This document shows, piece by piece, positions 30,096-36,779 of a DNA stretch of 42,408 nucleotides. Position 1 is the first letter of the stretch; each line of letters opens with the position of its first letter. The notes below the pieces were generated by a model, which saw only the letters and a program-made list of their open reading frames with translations, was not told the DNA's origin and searched no databases. The stretch is taken from the IMG/VR virus record IMGVR_UViG_3300005253_000560, positions 1 to 42,408 of that record; one strand, written 5' to 3'. Position numbers and translations under genes: made by a program. The DNA comes from a virus.

Positions 30096-30442
30096 GCGAA
30101 AAAACAATATGGGCCTATGATGTCCACAAAGAACTAAATGTGCTATACGGCCAGGCGAAAAAGGTCGGAGACATTGCCCTGGCTCTTGAAATATTGAAGT
30201 TAATACAGGACAATGTAAAAAAGCCCAAACTTTCCAACCTTACTATTGATGACGAAACAATTGAAGCGTGCTGTGGAATTCCCAGCGATGAAATGCGAGA
30301 GCATATTGAGAAATATCACGGGAACAAATTCGACCTTAAGCAATGTCCAAATTGTGAATCATGGGTATCATTTTTATATAGCGAACACAAGAACTTTTGT
30401 CTTGTGTGTCTTATGGCAAAGTTCAAGAAGGAACACCAATGA
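30092..30442 (+). CDS. Zinc-ribbon protein
   Basis: A 116-residue protein starting at TTG 30092, with AAAGGATGACAAG upstream and overlap with the previous stop. Residues ~1-60 are helical. Then come EACCGIP and CPNCESWVSF...CLVCLMAK, a C-x-x-C/C-x-x-C zinc ribbon. It is more A/T-rich than its neighbours. The stop overlaps the co-chaperonin ATG. Function unknown. Confidence 0.6.
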   Translation: MSEKTIWAYDVHKELNVLYGQAKKVGDIALALEILKLIQDNVKKPKLSNLTIDDETIEACCGIPSDEMREHIEKYHGNKFDLKQCPNCESWVSFLYSEHKNFCLVCLMAKFKKEHQ

Positions 30443-30714
30443 AACTAATCCCAACGTTAGATCGGGTGGCTATAATCCGCGAGGAGAGGAAGAAGAAGAG
30501 CACGGGCGGTATTATTCTGCCTTGTGAAAAAGAGTCGAACTACGGTGAAGTGGTCGCCGTTGGTCCGGGCGGATTTAATATAGACGGTTCCCGGCGGCCA
30601 ATGTCGGTCAAGAAGGGTGACATAGTATTCTTTAAAGCAGACTACCATACCACAACGCCCGATAGTAAAGTGGTGATAGTCGATGATGAGGATGTTCTGG
30701 CGATAGTGAAATGA
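30439..30714 (+). CDS. GroES-like co-chaperonin
   Basis: A 91-residue protein; ATG 30439 overlaps the previous TGA. Cpn10 hallmarks are visible in order: LIPTLDRVAIIREERKKKST, then GGIILP (mobile-loop region), NYGEVVAVGPGG, VKKGDIVFFKADY, and a final VDDEDVLAIVK. Length matches Cpn10 (~95). Phage Cpn10 proteins, like T4 Gp31, cap host GroEL so that it can fold the phage capsid protein. Its place near the terminase, portal and capsid genes fits that role. The mobile loop is short, which may tune it to the host GroEL. Confidence 0.85.
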   Translation: MKLIPTLDRVAIIREERKKKSTGGIILPCEKESNYGEVVAVGPGGFNIDGSRRPMSVKKGDIVFFKADYHTTTPDSKVVIVDDEDVLAIVK

Positions 30715-30977
30715 AACGTAGAGAATTTATAAAATCAGCGTGCCTTGCGGTCTTGGGTGTAAGCTCGTTGGGAACTCCCGGAGGGCACACCAAAGCCGTT
30801 GAAAGTGCCGTGACGGTGGCAACGGGGATTAGTCCGCTGAAGGTTGACCGAGCACTTTTCCTGGGTGCTAAAGTTGGTTTAGGTGCATGGTCGTCGGACA
30901 CAGTTAAACCAAGAAATAAGGTGAACCCAGGGTTTCAATTAGTAGATATTGACTGGACACCATTATTAAATACGTGA
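30711..30977 (+). CDS. Small protein with Tat-like signal
   Basis: An 88-residue protein; the ATG overlaps the co-chaperonin TGA. It opens MKRREFIKSACLAVLGVSSL then GTPGGHTKA, a close match to a Tat leader (R-R-x-F-I-K, hydrophobic stretch, A-x-A-like end). The remaining ~60 residues (LKVDRALFLGAKVGLGAWSS, GFQLVDIDWTPLL) have no known domain. If exported it would be a small periplasmic protein. Together with the terL N-terminus it makes two Tat-like leaders within 3 kb. Confidence 0.6.
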   Translation: MKRREFIKSACLAVLGVSSLGTPGGHTKAVESAVTVATGISPLKVDRALFLGAKVGLGAWSSDTVKPRNKVNPGFQLVDIDWTPLLNT

Positions 30978-30983
30978 TTGATT

Positions 30984-31196
30984 ATGAAGTACAAAATAAT
31001 GGTGACGATTGACAAAAGTGTTGATAGCAAAGAAGAAATTGAACACGAATTACGAGTTCTGGCAGAAATAACCGGAGTGAAATCGCAGAAAGCGGTCCAT
31101 GACGGTCGAAGGGTTGCTGTGTTTGAAGGTGAATTTCACGAATTTTATCAAAGAGTCAAGGACAGGATAATGTCCAAAATAAAAGCATACGAATAA
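30984..31196 (+). CDS. 70-residue hypothetical protein
   Basis: ATG 30984 is used rather than the upstream TTG. Beta-alpha-beta feel: YKIMVTIDKSVDSKEEIEHE, LRVLAEITG, VAVFEGEFHEFYQRVKDRI. The weak ribosome site (GTGATTGATT) suggests coupling to the previous gene. Its TAA overlaps the next ATG. Not recognised. Confidence 0.5.
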   Translation: MKYKIMVTIDKSVDSKEEIEHELRVLAEITGVKSQKAVHDGRRVAVFEGEFHEFYQRVKDRIMSKIKAYE

Positions 31197-31357
31197 TGGG
31201 ATTGAAAGAAGATATCGAAAAGAAATTGGCCGCTGAAACTAAATATAGCAGTCGCTATGAAATACTTGCGATAGAATTGAGTATAATTGAAGCGCTTGAC
31301 AAGTTAGCAGATGAGTTTTTAACTATAAAAGCCACCGCGGCTTCGGAGCGGAGATAA
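31196..31357 (+). CDS. 53-residue helical protein
   Basis: The ATG overlaps the previous TAA. One long helix (LKEDIEKKLAAETKYSSRYE, ILAIELSIIEALDKLADEFL). Its last codons (ATAASERR) are encoded by a GC-rich boundary element with CCGC/GCGG arms at 31336-31351. Not recognised. Confidence 0.5.
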   Translation: MGLKEDIEKKLAAETKYSSRYEILAIELSIIEALDKLADEFLTIKATAASERR

Positions 31358-31369
31358 TGGCGATTGATT

Positions 31370-31789
31370 ATGACAATACCTGAAAATCTATTCAAAGACT
31401 TGTTTTTGAGGGACAAGACAGAACTATCCAATGCCGTGAGGACTATTAGTGGCACGGCAGAGAAAGAAATGTTACCCAAAATGGCCGAGGCATTGGTAAA
31501 GTGGGCTGGCGCGCAATTGTGGTTACAAAGTTATGACTTGAAGGATTTTGAATTATTCAAGAGAAATTACGACTATGGCAAAGGTCTTGGTCTTGGTATG
31601 ACTATGGACATTAACAATATGCCAATCACGGTTCGCCGATTTTGTTATGAATATGTTGCACTTGCCGAATGTATTAGAAAAGAAAATGAGAGACTAAGGT
31701 CTTTTTGGTTATACAGGTTGATTGGATTATTTAGAAAGCGCCCGTCCCCGCCAGCGACAAGCGGGGATAAACTAAAACGAGCGGAGTAA
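31370..31789 (+). CDS. Hypothetical protein
   Basis: A 139-residue protein. ATG 31370 (MTIPENLFKDLFLRDKTELS) is preferred; a TTG at 31364 is possible. The GGAG upstream is 16 bases away and precedes an eight-codon frame at 31357, so initiation may be by reinitiation. The body is helical (EKEMLPKMAEALVKWAGAQL, YEYVALAECIRKENERLRSF). The tail RKRPSPPATSGDKLKRAE is encoded by a palindromic repeat. Not recognised. Confidence 0.55.
   Translation: MTIPENLFKDLFLRDKTELSNAVRTISGTAEKEMLPKMAEALVKWAGAQLWLQSYDLKDFELFKRNYDYGKGLGLGMTMDINNMPITVRRFCYEYVALAECIRKENERLRSFWLYRLIGLFRKRPSPPATSGDKLKRAE
31746..31766. repeat. GC-rich palindrome, second copy
   Basis: CCCCGC and GCGGGG arms around a 9-base spacer. It differs from 10236-10256 at one base in the spacer. 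It lies in the last codons of the gene and encodes its P/S/K-rich tail. Confidence 0.6.
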
Positions 31790-31791
31790 TT

Positions 31792-31950
31792 ATGTTCAAG
31801 TGGTTGATATGTTTGTTCAAAGGACATCGTTGGTGGTTATGGCGAATAATAGATACAAAAGGCGGTGTAGTCGTCTTTGAAAAATGTTTAAGATGTAGAA
31901 AATTGCGAGTTGACCAAAGTGTTGATAATAGATGTAGGAAAGTTGAATAG
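31792..31950 (+). CDS. 52-residue zinc-finger-like protein
   Basis: GAGCGGAGTAATT precedes the ATG. LICLFKGHRWWLWRIIDTKG then KCLRCRKL: the pattern 'FKGHxW...C-x-x-C' matches small phage DUF1660-like zinc proteins. The stop shares its last base with the portal GTG. Role unknown. Confidence 0.6.
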   Translation: MFKWLICLFKGHRWWLWRIIDTKGGVVVFEKCLRCRKLRVDQSVDNRCRKVE

Positions 31951-33977
31951 TGGCTAAGAAAGCTAAACTATCAAAGGTGAAGGAGGAGGAGCTCAGGCTC
32001 AAGATGCTTGAGTTTCGGGGCGAGGCCGAGGAGGGTAATAAGCCGGTCTTTAAGCGCATGACCCAAAACGAGCGGTTCAAGATAGGTAAGCACTGGGACG
32101 CGGACGATGTGAGTTTCAGCGAGGCCCACGGCAAGTTCGCACTCACTATCAACGAGGTATTACCCATAGTCTTAGACATTGCCGGCACCCAGGAAGAGAA
32201 CCCGTTGGATTTCAAGGTCCGTCCGGTCAAGGGCGGTACCAGGGTAATCGCCGGGATACTTACTTCGCTGCTCAAGAATGTTATGGACAAATCGATGGGC
32301 AGGGAGGAGGCCTCGAGGAGCTTCGAGTCCGGGGTCACAACGGCCCGGGGGTTCGTATATATCGATATCGATTATACCAACGATCCGCTAAGGGGTGATT
32401 TGGTACTCAAAGAGCCGGACCCGTTCATGGTATTGCCGGACCCTACTTGTAAGACTTATGACTATAACGCGGAAAAGGGCGGGGCCAAGTATATCTGGAT
32501 TGACGAATGGGAGGACAAGGGCAAGGTCGAGGCCAAATGGCCGGACAAGGAGATCAAGAGCGCCAACTTCGATATGATACCCAAGGGCCGGTTCCGCGGG
32601 ATGTTAAACTTCATGTTCGGAGGCGGGCCGAACTTACACCTGAGGGACGATTATCGTCATCACGATGAGCATACATTCCAGGAGGAGATGGAAAAGAACG
32701 TCTCGAAGCAGACCAACAACTATAGAATATCCACCTGCTTATGGAAGGAGTGGAAGAAGGGGGCTTACGTCCAGAGGCTGGATGACCCTTTGAATTACCT
32801 GGCGTTGACCGGGCCTAAAGATATAGCCGAGGCCAAACGGATAACCAACGGGAACATAAGGGTAATTGAAAAAGACCGCTACGACAACCAGTTGACAGTA
32901 CCGGTCCTCAATATAACCCGAATGGCGGGTGACATCCTTTTAGAACATATCCCGGACCCGTTCGATGGTATGAACTTATACCCGATAGTGAGGTTCGCCC
33001 CGTATTTCGATCACGGCTACGAGTACCCGCCGGTCGAGAACCTTATAGGGCCGCAGAAGCTCATCAATTATACTTTTTCCTCTTTAGTGAACATCCTGAA
33101 GAACCTGGCAAACTCCGGCTGGAAAGTAGGCAAGGCCAGCCAGAGATGGATGGAATGGCTGGAAGAGCATGGCGGTGAGGATGGCCTGGTAATTGACTTG
33201 AGCAAATTCGGAAATAGGGCAGATAAGATTATAACGACCAACTACCCGACCGGGTTCGATCTAATAACCCAGCGGGGCAAAGAGAACATGCGGGAGATTT
33301 CACAGACCCAGTTAGTAGTACCCAAAACCGGCCGGCCGGAATCGGGTAAGGCCAAACAAATTGACGAGATACGGCAGCAGAGGACCAAGGGCATTATATT
33401 CAGGAACTGGAACCAGACCAATATCCTGATAGCCAGGACAATGGTGGAATTAGTGCGCCATACGGAGGTGTTCTCAGACGAGGAGGTCATGGCCATTATC
33501 GACGAGGAGGACCTGCTCGATGAGAAGATCATGGACCAGGCCAGGGGCATTATCATCAATCAAATTCAACAGCAGGGGGGGACGGTCCCGCAGCGGCCCG
33601 GGCCTCCGAACCCCATAAGAATGAGCAATGCGCCCCCGGAACTGCAGGCCCAGATGTTAGACGCCTTTCAAAATAAAATGGCGATATTCCAGCAGTTCGT
33701 CGAGCAGGTGGAACAGGCGGCCATACCCATAGCCAAAGAAATTATATTGAAATTGCTTAGAAAGATGCAGCAGGGGCGGTACGGTATTAAGGTCGATACC
33801 TCACCATCGGCCCCGACCCTTAGAATGGCCAAGAGACTCGAAACCCTGGAGCTGGATGAGCAGCTGCTCAGAGGCGGCCGCCAGGGGATATCACGCAAGA
33901 AGCTGATCGAGAGTTCGGACATTCAGGACGCCGAGGAAATAATCGCCGAAGAAGTGCCAGTACAGGGAGCGGCATAA
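31950..33977 (+). CDS. Portal protein, P22-like
   Basis: A 675-residue protein starting at GTG 31950, with AGGAAAGTTGAATA upstream. Portals form the dodecameric ring through which DNA enters and leaves the head. Visible family features: ENPLDFKVRPVKGGTRVIAG, a KEPDPFMVLPDPTCKTYD segment, the YPIVRFAPYF...GYEYPPVENL...PQKLINYTFSSLVNIL core, TGRPESGKAKQIDEIRQQRT, and a long C-terminal helical barrel region (QMLDAFQNKMAIFQQFVEQV). Length and order match P22-type portals of podoviruses. It is followed by small genes and then by scaffold and capsid. Confidence 0.88.
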   Translation: MAKKAKLSKVKEEELRLKMLEFRGEAEEGNKPVFKRMTQNERFKIGKHWDADDVSFSEAHGKFALTINEVLPIVLDIAGTQEENPLDFKVRPVKGGTRVIAGILTSLLKNVMDKSMGREEASRSFESGVTTARGFVYIDIDYTNDPLRGDLVLKEPDPFMVLPDPTCKTYDYNAEKGGAKYIWIDEWEDKGKVEAKWPDKEIKSANFDMIPKGRFRGMLNFMFGGGPNLHLRDDYRHHDEHTFQEEMEKNVSKQTNNYRISTCLWKEWKKGAYVQRLDDPLNYLALTGPKDIAEAKRITNGNIRVIEKDRYDNQLTVPVLNITRMAGDILLEHIPDPFDGMNLYPIVRFAPYFDHGYEYPPVENLIGPQKLINYTFSSLVNILKNLANSGWKVGKASQRWMEWLEEHGGEDGLVIDLSKFGNRADKIITTNYPTGFDLITQRGKENMREISQTQLVVPKTGRPESGKAKQIDEIRQQRTKGIIFRNWNQTNILIARTMVELVRHTEVFSDEEVMAIIDEEDLLDEKIMDQARGIIINQIQQQGGTVPQRPGPPNPIRMSNAPPELQAQMLDAFQNKMAIFQQFVEQVEQAAIPIAKEIILKLLRKMQQGRYGIKVDTSPSAPTLRMAKRLETLELDEQLLRGGRQGISRKKLIESSDIQDAEEIIAEEVPVQGAA

Positions 33978-34195
33978 TGGCGGATGCAAAAACAATAAGA
34001 GCAATAAGGGAAAAGGCCAGAAGGGAAATAGGCGAATGGTTCGAGAAAACTGTTAAGGAAGAGGTGCGAGATACATATATGTCAGCAAGAAAAGAACTTG
34101 GATTAAGGCCAGCCGCCGCATTAGCACTTGCCAAAGGAATGGTTCAGGGATATCTTAACAGATGGGCGCAAGCCAATTTTTATGACGAAGTATGA
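33977..34195 (+). CDS. 72-residue helical protein
   Basis: The ATG overlaps the portal TAA. Two or three amphipathic helices: IRAIREKARREIGEWFEKTV, VRDTYMSARKELGLRPAAAL. The stop overlaps the next ATG. Possibly an assembly accessory; not recognised. Confidence 0.5.
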   Translation: MADAKTIRAIREKARREIGEWFEKTVKEEVRDTYMSARKELGLRPAAALALAKGMVQGYLNRWAQANFYDEV

Positions 34196-34317
34196 AGTTT
34201 CAAAAAAGAAAACCTAAATATTGTAAAGATTGTGGCCGAAAGCTCATTTGTTTTTGGTGTTTTGGTTGCAAATCATGGCATTTACCGTATAGAATACTTA
34301 TTGTGGATGACGTATGA
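34192..34317 (+). CDS. 41-residue zinc-ribbon peptide
   Basis: The ATG overlaps the previous TGA. YCKDCGRK and ICFWCFGCKSW give a C-x-x-C / C-x-x-C-x-x-C cysteine set, a likely metal site. The basic N-terminus (KFQKRKPK) suggests nucleic-acid contact. Not recognised. Confidence 0.5.
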   Translation: MKFQKRKPKYCKDCGRKLICFWCFGCKSWHLPYRILIVDDV

Positions 34318-34336
34318 GTGAACGGGAGAATTAAAG

Positions 34337-34465
34337 ATGACAAAAGAGGAATACATTGAGGAACGAAAGAAGTTGTACGAGCAAGCCAAGAAGACCGGTT
34401 GCCTCGTTTTAGCCTACGACATATTACTTAGTATGGACCCAAAAAAGCCACAGAAACCCAAATGA
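34337..34465 (+). CDS. 42-residue protein
   Basis: CGGGAGAATTAAAG precedes ATG 34337. MTKEEYIEERKKLYEQAKKT, then GCLVLAYDILLSMDPKKPQ: one charged helix and one hydrophobic helix. The stop overlaps the next ATG. Not recognised. Confidence 0.5.
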   Translation: MTKEEYIEERKKLYEQAKKTGCLVLAYDILLSMDPKKPQKPK

Positions 34466-34776
34466 GTCTTGAGCAGGAAAATACAGAAGACATAAATCAG
34501 CCAGAGCTAAATCTCGAAAAAGGTTCGGCCGAAGTGACCTTGACCGACGTATATGCAATGTTCTATATACTGGTCAAGCAGAACCAGAAATTGCACCCGG
34601 GAAGTAAAATGGCATTCGACGTGAATGCGTTCAAGACCATGCCTAAGAAAGTGGCCATAAACTTTCTAAGAGAGGGCAAGAAGCTATATGCCTGGATTCC
34701 GGGCAGGCAGAAAGACCGTAAAAAAAAGAAAAGCAGGTTGATTTTACCTCAATCTAAAATTATAACTTCAAACTAA
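34462..34776 (+). CDS. Hypothetical protein
   Basis: A 104-residue protein coupled by ATGA. Acidic N-terminus, a helix VTLTDVYAMFYILVKQNQKL, then MPKKVAINFLREGKKLYAWI and a strongly basic tail (RQKDRKKKKSRL). The pattern occurs in small phage proteins near portal genes. No function known. Confidence 0.55.
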   Translation: MSLEQENTEDINQPELNLEKGSAEVTLTDVYAMFYILVKQNQKLHPGSKMAFDVNAFKTMPKKVAINFLREGKKLYAWIPGRQKDRKKKKSRLILPQSKIITSN

Positions 34777-34788
34777 AGGGAACGTAAA

Positions 34789-35253
34789 ATGGCTAAAGAG
34801 AAATTATCGGAATCAGAGGCACTCGAAGAAGAGGCGGCCAAGCTCGGCGTTAAGAAGTCCAAGGTGATAATGTCCAGCTACAGCGTTAAGGACAAGACCC
34901 CGGAAAAAATAGCCAGGGAAGCGGGCAGGCACGAGAAACTTGTGGCCAAAAGGCTAAAGAACCGGGTGGAAAAAGCCAGGGCCAAGGCCAGGATGAAACC
35001 AATAGATAAGAGAAAGGCCCTGTTAGTCGGCAGGTTCAAGGCGGTAAGGTCCAAGGTGCGGGCCCATACGTATACTAATAAGAACATAGCGGCCTGGACC
35101 GAAGAGTGGGAGCTGATAATCAACAGTCCGAAGCAGTGGAACAAGATCACCAAGAACGGCAAAGAACCCTATACCCCCGGAAACAAGAAGAAGATGTCCG
35201 CCAAAGAACGGCTCGATGGTATGGACTTAGATGATGAAAAAGAAAGCTCTTGA
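34789..35253 (+). CDS. Hypothetical basic protein
   Basis: A 154-residue protein with AAAGGGAACGTAAA before the ATG. Helical and lysine-rich throughout (EALEEEAAKLGVKKSKVIMS, KRLKNRVEKARAKARM, a central HTYTNKNIAAWTEEW). The composition suggests DNA or RNA binding. The stop lies inside the next gene. Not recognised. Confidence 0.55.
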   Translation: MAKEKLSESEALEEEAAKLGVKKSKVIMSSYSVKDKTPEKIAREAGRHEKLVAKRLKNRVEKARAKARMKPIDKRKALLVGRFKAVRSKVRAHTYTNKNIAAWTEEWELIINSPKQWNKITKNGKEPYTPGNKKKMSAKERLDGMDLDDEKESS

Positions 35254-35320
35254 AATCTTGATTATTGTAGGTGCTTTGCTTATAGCGACTTTGGCGGTTG
35301 TATTTTGTGCTAAAAGATGA
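35234..35320 (+). CDS. 28-residue single-TM peptide
   Basis: MKKKALEI then a hydrophobic helix (LIIVGALLIATLAVVFC) and AKR. Starts inside the end of the previous gene; its stop overlaps the next ATG. Topology is clean, but the ribosome site (GGACTTAGATG) is modest. Confidence 0.45.
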   Translation: MKKKALEILIIVGALLIATLAVVFCAKR

Positions 35321-35502
35321 CTGAACAGGAACGCAGATTACGGTTGAATGAGATGGGTAAAGAGATTGCCGCAATGCACCCAAAGAAGATTGGTGCGGTA
35401 ATGTTTGATATGGTCAATGGGAAATTGACCGGGGTGAGAGAAGGAAATGGCTGGCGGACAGGTAACGTACTGTCAAAGACGGGTTTCGCAGGAAAGCATT
35501 AA
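35317..35502 (+). CDS. 61-residue hypothetical protein
   Basis: The ATG overlaps the previous TGA. TEQERRLRLNEMGKEIAAMH, then KKIGAVMFDMVNGKLTGVRE: one helix and a small beta hairpin. It is the last gene before a terminator and so closes the packaging operon. Not recognised. Confidence 0.5.
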   Translation: MTEQERRLRLNEMGKEIAAMHPKKIGAVMFDMVNGKLTGVREGNGWRTGNVLSKTGFAGKH

Positions 35503-35547
35503 GTTATTTTACAACTAAATAAATAATCGAGGTTCTCGAACCAATCG

Positions 35548-35591
35548 ACCCTCATTAGTTCGCATAACAGCGGATTGATGAGGGTTTTTTT
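35548..35591 (+). terminator. Intrinsic terminator of the packaging operon
   Basis: ACCCTCAT and ATGAGGGT form an 8-bp stem with a 22-base loop, followed by a TTTTTTT run (35585-35591). A second small palindrome, GGTTC-TC-GAACC, lies just upstream at 35531-35542. Confidence 0.85.
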
Positions 35592-35604
35592 ATTGGAGTT
35601 AAAA

Positions 35605-35851
35605 ATGCGGCGTATGGTGAAAACGAGACCCTTGTTACCGCAAAAGCGGGTGGTTAAGAACCGCAAGGAAGTAACCACGTTAAGCCGCATACAATTTAGC
35701 TGCACGGCACAGTGGCAAAGCCGGATGCCTCTTGGATAACTGAGGGCAAAAAAGTTATTTCGCACCGGACGAATATCCGGGATGCCTTTGGCAGTTGAGG
35801 GTTTCAACTGCCCCCTATTGCGGGGAACGCAGTATGCGGCTCTCTCAGCCG
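35605..35851 (+). ncRNA. Highly structured leader RNA upstream of the scaffold/capsid genes
   Basis: Consecutive perfect hairpins: CCGC-AAAA-GCGG (35638-35649), GTGGTTA/TAACCAC (35650-35678), ATAACT/AGTTAT (35736-35758), CCGGA/TCCGG (35765-35780), and a 9-bp GGCAGTTGA/TCAACTGCC (35790-35812). A 9-bp long-range pair, 35684-35692 with 35832-35840 (GCCGCATAC with GTATGCGGC), closes the last three. The 3' arm can instead form CGGCT/AGCCG (35837-35851), seven bases before the scaffold AAGGAG. Two alternative pairings next to a ribosome site suggest a switch. No known RNA family was recognised. A 44-codon frame at 35605-35739 shares the region. Confidence 0.55.
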
Positions 35852-35868
35852 GAAAAAAGGAGACTATC

Positions 35869-36744
35869 GTGGACAAAGAAGAGATTACTAATTTGCCGGA
35901 AGGCATGACAAGCGAAGAGCTTGACGCCCTGACTACGGGTGAGGACACTCCTGAAAAGGAAGAGCAAGACCTCGCCCAGGCGGCGCTCGAGGCCACCGAA
36001 AGTCCGGCTGAAGAGTCCGTATCTAAAACCGAAGAGGCCGCAGCGGCGGTCGAGGAAGAACTGTCTGAAGATCAACAGCAGTTACGGGCCAAGGACTCCA
36101 AAATAGCGTCACAGAAGCATGAGCTTAAAGAAAGGGACCTGGAAAACGCAAGGCTGCAGGGCCAAATAGAGGCCCGCAAGGAATTAGCCGTACCGAAAGA
36201 CCCGGTCAAATCGCCACTGGAAATCGCCGAGGCCGCTTACCTCGAAGAGCACGATGATCTGGATGGTTTCGCCATAAGCGGCAAGCTCTATCGAGAACAG
36301 AAGGTGTTCGAAGATGAGCAGACGGCGAACAAGGCGACTACCCAAGAGCAAACGCAGACTAACACCGCGGCGGTCCAGGCGGAAGACGAGCTGTTAGCAG
36401 GCGAGCTGTCGGAAGAAAAGCGAGGCGCAGGACTCGATTTGAAAACTGTGGCAGGAATTGGCCAGCAGTATCTGACAAGAGGCGACAAGTTAGATATAGC
36501 CGATACCGTTCAGTCTCGAGGCCATAAGGCCGCCCTGAAAGTGGCATACGACAGAATGGTGCAACGTACCCTTGGCGCCGACAACGCGGATTCCAAGCTT
36601 CTGAAAATCGCAATTAGTAAATCTCAGACTAAACCCAAAAAAGAGAAAACAAATATCGACGCCCTCACTACTGAGGACGAAGAAAAGGGCGAAACTGAGA
36701 CAGAGACTCACAGCAGCAGATTAGCTAACTTTGTATGTAATTGA
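35869..36744 (+). CDS. Scaffolding-like protein
   Basis: A 291-residue protein. GTG 35869 is chosen because AAAAAAGGAGACTATC precedes it; the longer frame from 35782 runs through the leader RNA. It is highly acidic and helical: an E/D/A-rich N-terminal third, a coiled coil at ~80-110 (KDSKIASQKHELKERDLENA, RLQGQIEARKEL), and a basic segment near the C-terminus (KPKKEKTNID) with an acidic tail. Size, charge and the position between portal and major capsid gene are those of podovirus scaffold proteins, which guide procapsid assembly. Assigned by position and composition. Confidence 0.7.
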   Translation: MDKEEITNLPEGMTSEELDALTTGEDTPEKEEQDLAQAALEATESPAEESVSKTEEAAAAVEEELSEDQQQLRAKDSKIASQKHELKERDLENARLQGQIEARKELAVPKDPVKSPLEIAEAAYLEEHDDLDGFAISGKLYREQKVFEDEQTANKATTQEQTQTNTAAVQAEDELLAGELSEEKRGAGLDLKTVAGIGQQYLTRGDKLDIADTVQSRGHKAALKVAYDRMVQRTLGADNADSKLLKIAISKSQTKPKKEKTNIDALTTEDEEKGETETETHSSRLANFVCN

Positions 36745-36779
36745 GTTTCTATTACTTGGTTTTGCCGGAAAGGAATAGC

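Noticed and set aside
31357-31383. Eight-codon frame MAIDYDNT between 31196 and 31370 genes
   Set aside because: It has the nearest ribosome site, but is too short to call a gene. It probably serves reinitiation at 31370.
35605-35739. 44-codon basic frame in the capsid leader
   Set aside because: It has a ribosome site (TTGGAGTTAAAA), but its codons coincide with several perfect hairpins and it resembles nothing. The RNA-structure reading explains the region better. It remains possible as a leader peptide.
35499-35996. 165-codon reverse-strand frame across the capsid leader
   Set aside because: S/R/F-rich translation with no motif. It crosses a terminator and the scaffold gene, so it is likely spurious.
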